Made by a program: the position numbers and the translations under genes. Below, piece by piece: positions 43,096 to 52,317 of a stretch of DNA of 52,323 nucleotides. How positions within the stretch are numbered: position 1 is the stretch's first letter; each line of letters begins with the position of its first letter. The notes under the pieces are model-generated. The model saw only the letters and a list, made by a program, of their open reading frames with translations, ran no database searches and was not told the origin of the DNA. The DNA comes from Bacteroidales bacterium (lineage in GTDB: Bacteria; Bacteroidota; Bacteroidia; Bacteroidales; VadinHA17): NCBI GenBank assembly GCA_025358455.1, contig JANYJP010000127.1, positions 1-52,323 of the forward strand. The letters are read 5' to 3'.

Positions 43096-44259
43096 TTATC
43101 CTATCTTTCTTGCTCCGTCGCCAATCTCAGGCTGATAGAAGTCAGGTACCAGTCCGGTTTTCTTTTTGTAAGCCTCAGACAGGTCAGTCATGAATTTTAT
43201 AGTATCAGCTTTTTTGACAATACTAACAGTGCAACCTCCAAAACCTGCTCCGGTCATTCGGGAACCAATTACACCGGGGAGCTTTCTCCCTTCATACACG
43301 AGGGTATCCAGCTCAAGGCCTGTAACTTCGTAGTCCTCCTTCAGTGAATCGTGAGAAAGATTCATGAGTTCACCAAAACGGACTATATTGTTTTCCTTCA
43401 ATACTTTTACTGCTTCAATTACTCTTCCGTTTTCACTGATGACGTGCCTGGCTCTTTTCCTGACAACAGGGTCTTTGATAAATTTTTCAAGTATACCTGA
43501 TTCGTCTGATTTAAGTTCGCTCAGATTACGTATCGGTTTATATGCCTGAAGCAATTCAACTGCCTTGTCGCATTCCCTTCGTCGCTCATTGTACTTTGAA
43601 TCAGTCAGCCCTCTTCTTTTGTTGGTGTTTGTGATTATCAGAGAATAATCATTAAGGACTATCGGTACGTTTTCGTAAGTTAAAGTATCGCAGTTAAGAA
43701 AAATTGCATGGTTTTTTTTACCAAAACCCACTGCAAACTGATCCATGATTCCGCAGTTCATCCCAACAAATTCATTTTCAGCTCTCTGACTCATTTTTAC
43801 CTGTTCAAGTGTATTCAGCCCGGCATTAAATAAATCATTCAGGGAAACAGAAGTAACCATCTCAATAGATGCAGAAGAGGAGAGACCTGCTCCGTTTGGA
43901 ACATCACCGTAATAAAGAAATTCAAGTCCGGATAATTCAACACCCTTTTTAAGGAACTCGTTTATAACACCGAGCGGATAGTTAATCCATTTCTTGCTTT
44001 TATTCTGGAATAATCCATTGATCCCGGTTTCTATATCATCATTAAAGTTGATAGTGCTGAATTTTAGAGTTTTCTCTTTTATCTTACGAATAAGAAGATA
44101 GGTTCCGTAATTTAATGCACAGGGAAAAACAAATCCTCCATTATAATCAGTATGTTCTCCTATGAGATTAACTCTTCCGGGTGAGAAAAAAAGAGCAGGC
44201 TTTTCATTCCTGTTCCCGTATTTTTGAAAAAATTTCTCAAAGAAACTATTAATGTCCAT
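43096..44259 (-). CDS. galK: Galactokinase
   Basis: A 387-residue GHMP kinase. The N-terminal signature is SPGRVNLIGEHTDYNGG, the ATP motif is GAGLSSSASIEM, and the C-terminal motif is SRMTGAGFGGCTVSIV. It phosphorylates galactose in the Leloir pathway. It begins 2 bp after the dnaA stop codon, so the two are probably on one transcript; no galT or galE is nearby. Confidence 0.95.
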   Translation of the reverse strand: MDINSFFEKFFQKYGNRNEKPALFFSPGRVNLIGEHTDYNGGFVFPCALNYGTYLLIRKIKEKTLKFSTINFNDDIETGINGLFQNKSKKWINYPLGVINEFLKKGVELSGLEFLYYGDVPNGAGLSSSASIEMVTSVSLNDLFNAGLNTLEQVKMSQRAENEFVGMNCGIMDQFAVGFGKKNHAIFLNCDTLTYENVPIVLNDYSLIITNTNKRRGLTDSKYNERRRECDKAVELLQAYKPIRNLSELKSDESGILEKFIKDPVVRKRARHVISENGRVIEAVKVLKENNIVRFGELMNLSHDSLKEDYEVTGLELDTLVYEGRKLPGVIGSRMTGAGFGGCTVSIVKKADTIKFMTDLSEAYKKKTGLVPDFYQPEIGDGARKIG

Positions 44260-44261
44260 TA

Positions 44262-45692
44262 CTAAACTTTTAACTTTTTCTCAATTTCATTTATCTGGTT
44301 TCTGAAATGTTTGTCGGTGTCAATAAGATTATTAACAGTCTTGCAGGCATGCAATACCGTAGCATGATCCTTACCTCCGATATGCGAACCTATGCTCGCG
44401 AGAGATGCCTTGGTCATACTTTTTGAAAAATACATCGAAACCTGCCTGGCCTGAACAATTTCTCTTTTTCTGGTTTTTCCCTGAATAAGATCAATAGGAA
44501 TCTTGTAATAGTCGCAAACTATTTTCTGAATATATTCAATTGTTATTTCGCGTCGGGCTGTACTTACTAGTTTTTCAACCATCAGTCTTGCCAGATCAAG
44601 AGTTATCTCTTTTCTGTTAAGTGTTGATTGAGCATAAAGTGAAATTAGCACTGCTTCAAGTTCCCTGATATTGTTCGAGATGTTTATTGCAAGGTATTCG
44701 AATATTTCTTCCGGCAACTCAATACCGTCATTATAAGCTTTTTTCTTTAGAATGGCCAGCCTTGTTTCGTAATCAGGTTTCTGAAGGTCAGCCTGAAGCC
44801 CCCATTTAAAACGGGAGAGGAGCCTTGCTTCCATTCCCTGAAGCTCAACCGGAGGTCTGTCGCACGTAAGTATTAGCTGTTTCCCGGACTGATGGAGATG
44901 GTTGAAGATGTGGAAAAAGGTATCCTGTGTTTTTTCCTTACCGGCAAATTCGTGCACATCATCTAGAATAAGGACATCAATCATCTGATAGAAATGAAGA
45001 AAATCATTTTTATTATTGTTTCTGACTGACTCAACAAACTGGGTTTGAAACTTATTCGCGTTGACATACAGGACAGTCTTGTCAGGATGTTTTTCCTTAA
45101 CAAGTATTCCGATGGCCTGGGCAAGGTGAGTCTTGCCAAGTCCTGAATCACCATAAACCATAAGCGGATTGAATGCAGTTCCCCCGGGGTTGTTTCCCAC
45201 CGCTATTCCTGCTGACCTCGCCAGTCTGTTGCATTCACCCTCAACATAGTTGCTAAAATTATAATCCGGATTTAGCTTAGGATCGAAATGTACTTTTTTA
45301 ATTCCCGGAATGACGAAAGGATTTTTAATTGATGGTTGTGTAATATCGAAAGGAACCTGTACCGGCTTATTATTAAGATCAGTTTTATTTCTTGAAGGAT
45401 ATCTGACAGTATATGGTTTGCCATCCGAATAATTTGTATTCTCCATAACTACGTTATACTCGAGCTTGGCATCAGACCCTATCTCGCGTCTAAGGGTCTT
45501 CCGGAGAATGTCAATATACTGTTCTTCCAGATACTCATAAAAAAACGGGCTTGGTACCTGAATTGTCAGAATATTATTTTCAAGTTTCATAGGAATGATC
45601 GGTTCAAACCAGGTCTTGTAACTAATGGATGGAATAATATCTCTTATTATTTGCAGACAGTTATTCCATACGTCATTATGTGACTTATTCAT
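44262..45692 (-). CDS. dnaA: Chromosomal replication initiator DnaA
   Basis: A 476-residue initiator. Domain I covers residues 1-80. Walker A is GDSGLGKTH (181-188), followed by LILDDVHEFAGKEKTQDTFF (Walker B) and DRPPVELQGMEARLLSRFKWGL (sensor and Arg finger). Domain IV has the DnaA-box reading helix HIGGKDHATVLHAC. The AT-rich 339-bp region upstream may be part of oriC. Confidence 0.97.
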   Translation of the reverse strand: MNKSHNDVWNNCLQIIRDIIPSISYKTWFEPIIPMKLENNILTIQVPSPFFYEYLEEQYIDILRKTLRREIGSDAKLEYNVVMENTNYSDGKPYTVRYPSRNKTDLNNKPVQVPFDITQPSIKNPFVIPGIKKVHFDPKLNPDYNFSNYVEGECNRLARSAGIAVGNNPGGTAFNPLMVYGDSGLGKTHLAQAIGILVKEKHPDKTVLYVNANKFQTQFVESVRNNNKNDFLHFYQMIDVLILDDVHEFAGKEKTQDTFFHIFNHLHQSGKQLILTCDRPPVELQGMEARLLSRFKWGLQADLQKPDYETRLAILKKKAYNDGIELPEEIFEYLAINISNNIRELEAVLISLYAQSTLNRKEITLDLARLMVEKLVSTARREITIEYIQKIVCDYYKIPIDLIQGKTRKREIVQARQVSMYFSKSMTKASLASIGSHIGGKDHATVLHACKTVNNLIDTDKHFRNQINEIEKKLKV

Positions 45693-46031
45693 GTAGGTTG
45701 GTTTTTTAAAAATTTCTAGGTTGGAATCAAACCGATTCGCTTAGCAATATTTGTAAAAAAAAAGCTAATAAAAAAAATTTATTTTGCTTGACTTTGTCAT
45801 AAAAAGTATATGTTTTTAATCATCAGCAACTTATGGATTAATTTTTTTTTTAATATTTTAATATCCTGAATATCAGTATATTAATAAAGACAATAATGGT
45901 TTGTCAGTGTATAACAACTCATTATGAAATCATGCTCACAATTTAACATGGAGTGTCTAAAACAAGGACAATTTTGCTATAGATTCAGATTCCAAATTTA
46001 AGATCAAGATAATCTGAATTTTAGAAAATTC
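45693..46031. other. AT-rich gap upstream of dnaA, possible origin region
   Basis: There is no gene in this 339-bp gap. It contains long A/T tracts (45755-45785 and 45840-45865) and one near-consensus DnaA box, TTATACACT on the minus strand (45906-45914, one mismatch to TTATNCACA). Other 9-mers resembling boxes are weak. It may hold the dnaA promoter and an unwinding element. A single good box is too little to call oriC. Confidence 0.35.
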
Positions 46032-46985
46032 CTATTTGGACGGAGTACTTTTTTTGCCAAAAACTGAAAAGTGAACATATCTCTTAGGATTTGCTTTCAT
46101 ATCCTGTAAAAGTACATTTAAGCTTTCAAGACTATTGGTAAGATTTGTATAAAGTGTGTCATTTTTGAGGAACTGCCCGGCACTTCCTTTGCCATTGTTC
46201 ATATTATCTATCATCAGTGCGGTTTTTTCCAGGCTTTTTTTCAGGTTCGTTACAGTAGCATAAATGTCAGCAGAGGCCAGTGTATCGGTAATTGACTCAA
46301 GATTACTGAATGTTTTACCCATCTTGCCGGAGTTATCAGAAAGCATCTTTGCGAACTTATCTAAATTCTCAAGTGTAGATTTAAGTTCCTTTTCTTTAGA
46401 TCCTATTATATTATCGAGGCTCTTAGTGGTTTTGTTGAGGTTCGAAAGAGTACCATTAAGGTTCTTTTTAAATTCAGGATTCATTATGTCGTTTACTGAA
46501 CTTATAACAGTATCGAGCACAGCGAGAAGATTTGTGATCTTATCTTTTACAGGAAGGAGCTCTGCCTCTACTTTGTCAATTATTGATTCTGCAAGCCTGC
46601 CAGGAATGGTATCATGTTGTGCATAACTTCCAGGTCCTTTTCCATAAACAAATTGAACTTTCATGCCGCCTAAAAGTGAAACAGGTACAATTTCAGCTAC
46701 AGTATTTTTCGGCAGTTTAAAATGCTTGTTAACTGAAAAGACAACCAGGAGTCTGCCACTTTGAGCATCAATAAAATGGATTGACTGAACAACGCCTACT
46801 CTGAACCCATTGACTTCAACAGGGCTGGATTCCTGCAATCCTCCAACTTTATCATATACGGAGTAATAAATTGCAGTACTTTTTAAAAAATCTTTTCCCT
46901 TTAGAAAACTGAATAGCCAGATGAATACTATTATAGTTAATAATGCTGTTACGCCTACCTTTACTTCGTTAGAAATTTTTTTCAT
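46032..46985 (-). CDS. MlaD/MCE-domain protein
   Basis: A 317-residue protein with an N-terminal membrane helix (about residues 10-28) and an MCE domain (about 36-115: VYDKVGGLQESSPVEVNGFRVGVVQSIHF, VSLLGGMKVQFVYG). A long coiled-coil-like region follows, rich in N, L and K. MCE proteins shuttle phospholipids between the two membranes, normally with the MlaE permease and MlaF ATPase, which are not in the window. It follows the amidase gene by 12 bp. Confidence 0.88.
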   Translation of the reverse strand: MKKISNEVKVGVTALLTIIVFIWLFSFLKGKDFLKSTAIYYSVYDKVGGLQESSPVEVNGFRVGVVQSIHFIDAQSGRLLVVFSVNKHFKLPKNTVAEIVPVSLLGGMKVQFVYGKGPGSYAQHDTIPGRLAESIIDKVEAELLPVKDKITNLLAVLDTVISSVNDIMNPEFKKNLNGTLSNLNKTTKSLDNIIGSKEKELKSTLENLDKFAKMLSDNSGKMGKTFSNLESITDTLASADIYATVTNLKKSLEKTALMIDNMNNGKGSAGQFLKNDTLYTNLTNSLESLNVLLQDMKANPKRYVHFSVFGKKSTPSK

Positions 46986-46997
46986 TTATTGTTATGT

Positions 46998-48155
46998 TTA
47001 TTTTGTCTTTTTCTGATCAAGGGCTTGCTGCAAAGGTACAATTTTGTTGTCTTTAACTGCTATTACAAAGGCATCAGGATAAATATCCTTTAGTTTTTTT
47101 CTGTAATTGACGGCTGCAGAAAATTCTGAAAACCGCCCGGTAGCATATTTAAACCAATCCTGGCCATTTAACTCAATAACTTCCTTTAATCCCTTAAAAT
47201 TTTCAGCCTTAATCTCAGTTTGTGATGATGATGATGCAATCTGTACCATAAACATTGTTTCTCCTGATGAAGTATTTAGATGCGGGAGAGTATCTTCTGA
47301 AGTTTGTGGGTTACTGTTTCTTCCTGATAGTCCGACACTCTTACTGTCAATTTCATTAATATATTCGGAGCATGCACGGAATATTGATGAGGCTATATTA
47401 TCCTGCCCTTCTTTTGAGTTAAGATATTTCTCTTCAACCGGACTGGTAATAAACCCGGTTTCAACAAGAACGCTTGGCATTTTAGTTGTATACAGCACCC
47501 AGAATCCTGCCTGCTTAACATCGCGGTCATTTCTATTTAAACGGTCTCTGAACTGTGTTTGAATTTTTGAAGCCAGGTCGGTACTTTGTTCATGGAAGAC
47601 TTTCTGACTTAAAGAGAACATAATATACGATTCTGATGATTTTGGATCAAATCCTTCATATTTCGTTGAAAAATCATTCTCAAGAAGCATAACTTCATTC
47701 TCTTTTTTTGCAACCTCAAGATTCGCCTCATCCTTCGCAATACCCATGATAAATGTTTCAGCTCCGTTCACATTCTTTGATTTCGCCCAGTTGGCATGTA
47801 TTGAAATAAATAGATCAGCATTATTTTTATTAGCGATATTTGCACGCTCCTTAAGCTCAATAAATGTGTCATTCTTCCTGGTGTATATCACAGTTACATT
47901 CTTGATATTCTGTTCAATATATTCTCCTGTTTTAAGAGCAACTGCCAGGGTGATATCCTTTTCCTGACTGAAAGATCCACGTGCACCGGAGTCTTTTCCG
48001 CCATGCCCTGCATCAATTACTATTACCCATCCCTTTTCATTCTTATTGTCTGATCCTGAGGCTGCAACAGATATCAACAAAAGATAAAACAAAATCAATT
48101 TTATACTATATATATTAATGGTATGAAGTTTGCCGTTTTTAAGTCCAGTACTCAT
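46998..48155 (-). CDS. N-acetylmuramoyl-L-alanine amidase with SPOR-like domain
   Basis: A 385-residue amidase_3 protein with an N-terminal membrane segment or signal (LILFYLLLISVAASG). The zinc ligands are His in DAGHGGKDSGA, Glu in SFSQEKDI and His in SIHANW, and the catalytic Glu is in VETGFI. The C-terminal about 80 residues (MFMVQIASSSSQTE...FSEFSAAVNYRKKLK) form a SPOR-like domain, which would direct it to denuded septal glycan. It cleaves stem peptides from glycan during division. Divergent from lptD. Confidence 0.9.
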   Translation of the reverse strand: MSTGLKNGKLHTINIYSIKLILFYLLLISVAASGSDNKNEKGWVIVIDAGHGGKDSGARGSFSQEKDITLAVALKTGEYIEQNIKNVTVIYTRKNDTFIELKERANIANKNNADLFISIHANWAKSKNVNGAETFIMGIAKDEANLEVAKKENEVMLLENDFSTKYEGFDPKSSESYIMFSLSQKVFHEQSTDLASKIQTQFRDRLNRNDRDVKQAGFWVLYTTKMPSVLVETGFITSPVEEKYLNSKEGQDNIASSIFRACSEYINEIDSKSVGLSGRNSNPQTSEDTLPHLNTSSGETMFMVQIASSSSQTEIKAENFKGLKEVIELNGQDWFKYATGRFSEFSAAVNYRKKLKDIYPDAFVIAVKDNKIVPLQQALDQKKTK

Positions 48156-48174
48156 TTAGTTAATCTTTTTTAAT

Positions 48175-48222
48175 TAGTTTTGCGCTGGCATACCAGTATC
48201 ACACAAAAACCATACAAAAATA
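48175..48222. promoter_or_regulatory. Overlapping divergent promoters of the amidase and lptD genes
   Basis: TATTTTTG on the minus strand at 48215-48222 faces the amidase gene, and TAGTTTTG on the plus strand at 48175-48182 faces lptD. Transcripts would overlap in a 76-bp gap. No strong -33 boxes. Confidence 0.38.
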
Positions 48223-48231
48223 GTATTTAAG

Positions 48232-50910
48232 TTGTATTTTTTTAAAGAAAAGCGGTTCCTTGTAATGTTCCTGGTAATGATCCAGCCTTTTTTGCTATTC
48301 TCACAGGAAAGCAAAATCGTAAGGGATTCATTACTCGTTCAAAAGGATTCTGTCAGAGTTGATACCATCCTTCCGAAGCCAAAGAAAGCCTCCTCAAATA
48401 CAATTGATGCAAAAGTAACATATTCCGCAGTCGGATATAAAAAGGTTGATATAATTAACAAGAAGGTTATCCTTGTTGAAAAGGCTGTAGTAACTTATGG
48501 TGAAATTGAAATCAAAGCTGATTCCATTCTTATTGATATGGATAAGAATCTTCTCTATGCAATAGGAAGAAAAGATACCACAGGAAAGGTAATTGGGAAA
48601 CCGGTTTTTAAGGAGGGTACCCAGGAAATAAATGCGGATAAATTCATTTATAATTTCAAAACGAAAAGGGCCATAGCTACAAACATCATCACAAAACAGG
48701 ATGTCGGATTGTTGCATAGTCAGTTTACAAAGCTCCTCGACGATGGTACCTCAAATATTTCAAAGAGTACCTATTCAACCTGTGATGCCGATACTCCACA
48801 TTTCTATATTAATCTCCCAAGGGCTAAAATATACCCTGGGAAAAAGGTGGTTTCCGGTCCGGGGAACCTTGTAATAGAAGGTATCCCGTTACCACTCATC
48901 ATTCCTTTTGGGTATTTTCCTGTCCAGACCAAAAGAGCTGCATCAGGAATACTTATACCACGTTTTGGACAGGAAAACATAAGGGGATACTCACTTACCG
49001 ACGGGGGATATTATTTCGCAATTAACAACTATTTTGATCTGTCAGTAAAGGGTAATATTTACTCGAATGGAAGCTGGATGGTCACTACAGAAACTGAATA
49101 CAGGAGACTTTACAGATATAGCGGAAATTTTTCATTTAATTTTGCTGATAATATAACCGGACATAAAGGATTACAGGATTTTGGAGAATCAAAAAACTAC
49201 AGGTTAGGATGGACATACAACCAGGATGCAAAGGCTACTCCCGGTTCCAGATTCTCTGCCAGTGTAAATATGAGCTCAAGCGGCTTTGACAAAAACAACA
49301 GTTATGTAGTTGCAGAACATGTTAATACAACGCGGCAATCAAGTGTAAGCTATTCCAAAACATGGGAAGGAACTCCTTTTAATTTCTCTGCAAGCATGAA
49401 CCATAGTCAGAACATGGTAACCAAGAAAGTTGCTCTCAACCTTCCTAAAGCCAATTTTAATGTAGGCAGAATATATCCATTTAAGGGTAAAGATAATGCC
49501 GGCACCCCGAAATGGTACCAGGAACTTCAGCTTTCTTATACTGCTACTCTTGATAATCAGATTGATACATACGATACGCTGTTATTTACCCACAATGTTT
49601 GGAACAATATGAGAAATGGTTTTCAACATTCGGTTCCATTAAGTTTCCAGCTTCTCCCGTTCAGACAATCTTCCGGCCCGCTCAGAAACTTTTCTATCTC
49701 TCCATCTTTGACCTACACAGGGGTTGGTTATACCCAGGAGATTATAAGAAACTGGAATCCGGATACCAAATTAGTTGAAACTAAAACAGTAAAAGGCTTT
49801 TTTTATGGACAGGCCATAAGCCCTGCAATAAGTGCCGGCTTTACACCTCAGATTTTCGGAATGTTCAATTTTAAAAATCCGAATTCAAGAATTCAGGCTA
49901 TACGGCATGTTATAAAGCCTTCTGTGGGTTTCAGCTTTATACCCTCTTTTAGCGGACTTAGTACAAGAAATATGTACAGACAGTATCAGATTGATACATT
50001 AAAAAACTTGAGTGCTTTATACTCAATTTACGAAGGCAATATATTTGGAACACCCTCATTATCAAGTAAAAGTGGTAATATTTCGTTAAGTCTGGTAAAT
50101 ATTCTGGAGGCAAAAGTCTTTGAGAAAAAGGATACTACCGGAAAGCCCAAAAAAGTTAAGATTATTGATAATTTTGGTATAAATACTGCCTATAATGTTT
50201 TTGCCGATTCAATGAACTGGGCTCCCGTTACAATGCAGGTACGAACAACCCTTGCTAATAATATCAATGTTTCAGCAAACAGTAACTTTTCCATTTATGG
50301 AATAAATAGTCGGGGTAACCCTATTGGCACTTTAGCTTTTGTACAGAGTGGAAAACTCATGAGGCTTACCAGTTTTACAACGAGTCTGGATTTTAGCCTG
50401 AGCGAATTGCTAAAAGGAAAGAAGGATAAGAATAAACCAAATCCAAACTCCAATACAAATACATCGCAGAATGCCCTGGCACAAGGTGTTACAGGTATTG
50501 AGGGAACGCCCAAATCAAATGATCTGTCTCAGTCAAATAAAGGAGCAGGACTTAGAGACATTTACGGATATCCTGTCTTCAATGTACCATGGACCATGAA
50601 TATAAGTTACAGCCTTAATTATTCCAAACCTGCCTTAAAATCCTCTATTACCCAGGCGTTGATTGTAACCGGTAATGCCTCTATTACTAAAAAAATGTCC
50701 TTTACGTATACCACGGGTTATGACTTCACAGGAAAACAAATCACAATGACTCAGATCGGGATATCGAGAGACCTTCATTGCTGGGAGATGAATTTTAACT
50801 GGGTGCCAAACGGAACGATGAAAATGTGGAATTTTACTATCAGAGTTAAAGCTTCAGTCCTCTCTGATCTGAAGTATGAGAGAAGAAAGGATTATCATGA
50901 TACTTACTAA
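48232..50910 (+). CDS. lptD: LptD-like LPS assembly outer-membrane protein
   Basis: An 892-residue protein with a signal peptide. An OstA/LptA-like N-terminal region (about 60-200: KADSILIDMDKNLLYAIG, NADKFIYNFKTKRAIATN) is followed by the LptD core with CDADTPHFYINLPRAKIYPGKKVVSGPGNL and a long beta-barrel region rich in alternating aromatic residues. It inserts LPS in the outer leaflet. The TTG at 48232 gives the charged KEKR before the hydrophobic signal and is preferred; the ATG at 48265 is an alternative that removes it. A ridA remnant follows. Confidence 0.86.
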   Translation: MYFFKEKRFLVMFLVMIQPFLLFSQESKIVRDSLLVQKDSVRVDTILPKPKKASSNTIDAKVTYSAVGYKKVDIINKKVILVEKAVVTYGEIEIKADSILIDMDKNLLYAIGRKDTTGKVIGKPVFKEGTQEINADKFIYNFKTKRAIATNIITKQDVGLLHSQFTKLLDDGTSNISKSTYSTCDADTPHFYINLPRAKIYPGKKVVSGPGNLVIEGIPLPLIIPFGYFPVQTKRAASGILIPRFGQENIRGYSLTDGGYYFAINNYFDLSVKGNIYSNGSWMVTTETEYRRLYRYSGNFSFNFADNITGHKGLQDFGESKNYRLGWTYNQDAKATPGSRFSASVNMSSSGFDKNNSYVVAEHVNTTRQSSVSYSKTWEGTPFNFSASMNHSQNMVTKKVALNLPKANFNVGRIYPFKGKDNAGTPKWYQELQLSYTATLDNQIDTYDTLLFTHNVWNNMRNGFQHSVPLSFQLLPFRQSSGPLRNFSISPSLTYTGVGYTQEIIRNWNPDTKLVETKTVKGFFYGQAISPAISAGFTPQIFGMFNFKNPNSRIQAIRHVIKPSVGFSFIPSFSGLSTRNMYRQYQIDTLKNLSALYSIYEGNIFGTPSLSSKSGNISLSLVNILEAKVFEKKDTTGKPKKVKIIDNFGINTAYNVFADSMNWAPVTMQVRTTLANNINVSANSNFSIYGINSRGNPIGTLAFVQSGKLMRLTSFTTSLDFSLSELLKGKKDKNKPNPNSNTNTSQNALAQGVTGIEGTPKSNDLSQSNKGAGLRDIYGYPVFNVPWTMNISYSLNYSKPALKSSITQALIVTGNASITKKMSFTYTTGYDFTGKQITMTQIGISRDLHCWEMNFNWVPNGTMKMWNFTIRVKASVLSDLKYERRKDYHDTY

Positions 50911-50927
50911 ATCCTATACTTGAAATT

Positions 50928-51081
50928 ATGAAAAAGATTTTCAGTACATCGAAAGCCCCTGCAGCTATAGAGCCTTATAGTCAGGCAGTTGAAAAAAATA
51001 ATATTTAAGGATCTTCCAATGGGTGCATTAATTGAGATCACATCTTCTGGTCGCGTTAACGAGAGATCTGCATCTAAATAA
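50928..51081 (+). pseudogene. ridA: ridA remnant with a large internal deletion
   Basis: The first reading frame (50928-51008) encodes a typical RidA/YjgF N terminus: MKKIFSTSKAPAAIEPYSQA, then VEKNN. The typical RidA C-terminal motif continues in the next frame (51007-51081) as DLPMGALIEI, followed by about 14 unrelated residues. Normal RidA is about 125 residues; roughly 80 between these pieces are missing and the frame is shifted. RidA commonly lies downstream of lptD in Bacteroidota, so this is a decayed resident gene or an assembly collapse. No function is expected as it stands. Confidence 0.75.
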
Positions 51082-51127
51082 TCTGAGTACTTGTTTTCAC
51101 GATTAAAGGATATTATGAGGAATTTCC

Positions 51128-51160
51128 AAAAAAAAAGGTTTCCTCGTACTGAGAAAACCT
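51128..51160 (-). terminator. Terminator of the rpsF-rpsR-rplI operon
   Basis: AGGTTTTCTC (51160-51151) pairs with GAGGAAACCT (51145-51136) in a 10-bp stem with a 5-nt loop, followed by nine T on the minus strand. Strong intrinsic terminator 26 bp after rplI. Confidence 0.9.
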
Positions 51161-51185
51161 CTTTAGGTATTATTTAAGGATATTT

Positions 51186-51632
51186 TTATTCTCCTTTGAT
51201 CTCAAATTCAACTTCAACTCTTACTTCCCTGTGAAGTTTGATAATAGCTTTATAGTTGCCGACTTCTTTGATCTGATCTTCCGGAAGAGTAATATTCTTA
51301 CGGTCTATATCAAATCCTTTTTCTTTCAGTGATTCAGCTATCTGAATAGTGTTGACTGACCCGAAGATTTTACCTGAAGTACTTGTTTTTGCTCCTACAA
51401 CGATTTTTAATCCAGCCATTCTGCTTGCAATTTCCTGGGCAGCAATTTTGATTTTCTCTTCTTTATGAGCTCGCTGTCTGAGATTCTCAGTATGCATCTT
51501 TTTTGCTGATTGTGTTGCAGCAACGGCAAACCCTTTGGGTATCAGAAAGTTTCTTCCGTATCCGTCTTTAACATTAACTAAATCGTCCTTTTGACCAAGT
51601 TTATTGACATCCTGTATTAATATAATTTCCAT
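51186..51632 (-). CDS. rplI: Ribosomal protein L9
   Basis: A 148-residue protein with the N-terminal RNA-binding domain DVNKLGQKDDLVNVKDGYGRNFLIPKGFA and a long connecting helix. C-terminal part KNITLPEDQIKEVGNYKAIIKLHREV is standard. Third gene of the operon, 12 bp after rpsR. Confidence 0.97.
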   Translation of the reverse strand: MEIILIQDVNKLGQKDDLVNVKDGYGRNFLIPKGFAVAATQSAKKMHTENLRQRAHKEEKIKIAAQEIASRMAGLKIVVGAKTSTSGKIFGSVNTIQIAESLKEKGFDIDRKNITLPEDQIKEVGNYKAIIKLHREVRVEVEFEIKGE

Positions 51633-51644
51633 ATTTTATCCTCC

Positions 51645-51914
51645 TTATTTTAAAAGGTCAGTAACGTAAGGAAGAAGAGCAATGTGACGGGCCCTCTTAA
51701 CAGCTTTTGCTACTTTCCTTTGATATTTTAATGAAGTCCCTGTAATTCTGCGTGGCAGAATTTTACCCTGGTCATTTAAAAACTTTTTAAGAAACTCCGG
51801 ATCTTTATAATCGATATAACGGATCTTGTTTTTCTTAAATCTGCAGTATTTCTTTTTCTTGATCTCTACCGTCGGGGGAGTCAAATATCTGATTTCTGAT
51901 TCGTTCTGCGCCAT
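51645..51914 (-). CDS. rpsR: Ribosomal protein S18
   Basis: An 89-residue protein with the family block [31 protein letters not shown] (only key parts: RRITGTS, KAVKRAR). It lies 3 bp after rpsF; the usual Bacteroidota order without ssb between. Confidence 0.97.
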   Translation of the reverse strand: MAQNESEIRYLTPPTVEIKKKKYCRFKKNKIRYIDYKDPEFLKKFLNDQGKILPRRITGTSLKYQRKVAKAVKRARHIALLPYVTDLLK

Positions 51915-51917
51915 GTC

Positions 51918-52271
51918 TTATTCCTCCTTCGATTTTCCTGATTCTTTTTGTTTTCTTTTCTTTTCTGCATATTCGACGGCAAATTTCTCCATCCTGAAAG
52001 TCAAAAACCTGATAATCCTTTCGTCTCTCCGATATTGGAGTTCAAGTTTCTCAATTAGATCGCCTGTGCCTTTAAATTCAACCAGATAATAGAAGCCTGT
52101 AGACTTCTTCTGGATGGGATAGGCCAGTTTTTTTAAACCCCAGTTCTCTTCATGAACGATCTCGCCGCTGTTATCGGTAATGACCTTCTTGAATTTCTGT
52201 ACCGCTTCCTTCATCTGGTTCTCAGATAAAACGGGAGTTGCAATGAAAACGGTTTCGTACTGATTCAACAT
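51918..52271 (-). CDS. rpsF: Ribosomal protein S6
   Basis: A 117-residue protein, beginning [16 protein letters not shown], with [19 protein letters not shown] and [12 protein letters not shown] as typical S6 strands. First gene of the operon. Confidence 0.97.
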   Translation of the reverse strand: MLNQYETVFIATPVLSENQMKEAVQKFKKVITDNSGEIVHEENWGLKKLAYPIQKKSTGFYYLVEFKGTGDLIEKLELQYRRDERIIRFLTFRMEKFAVEYAEKKRKQKESGKSKEE

Positions 52272-52309
52272 AGTAATTAATTGTTTATTAGTAATATGAT
52301 TTCGGTCGG

Positions 52310-52317
52310 CAAAAGTA
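52310..52317 (-). promoter_or_regulatory. -7 promoter box of the rpsF operon
   Basis: TACTTTTG on the minus strand, 38 bp before rpsF. The -33 box would lie outside the window. Confidence 0.5.
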
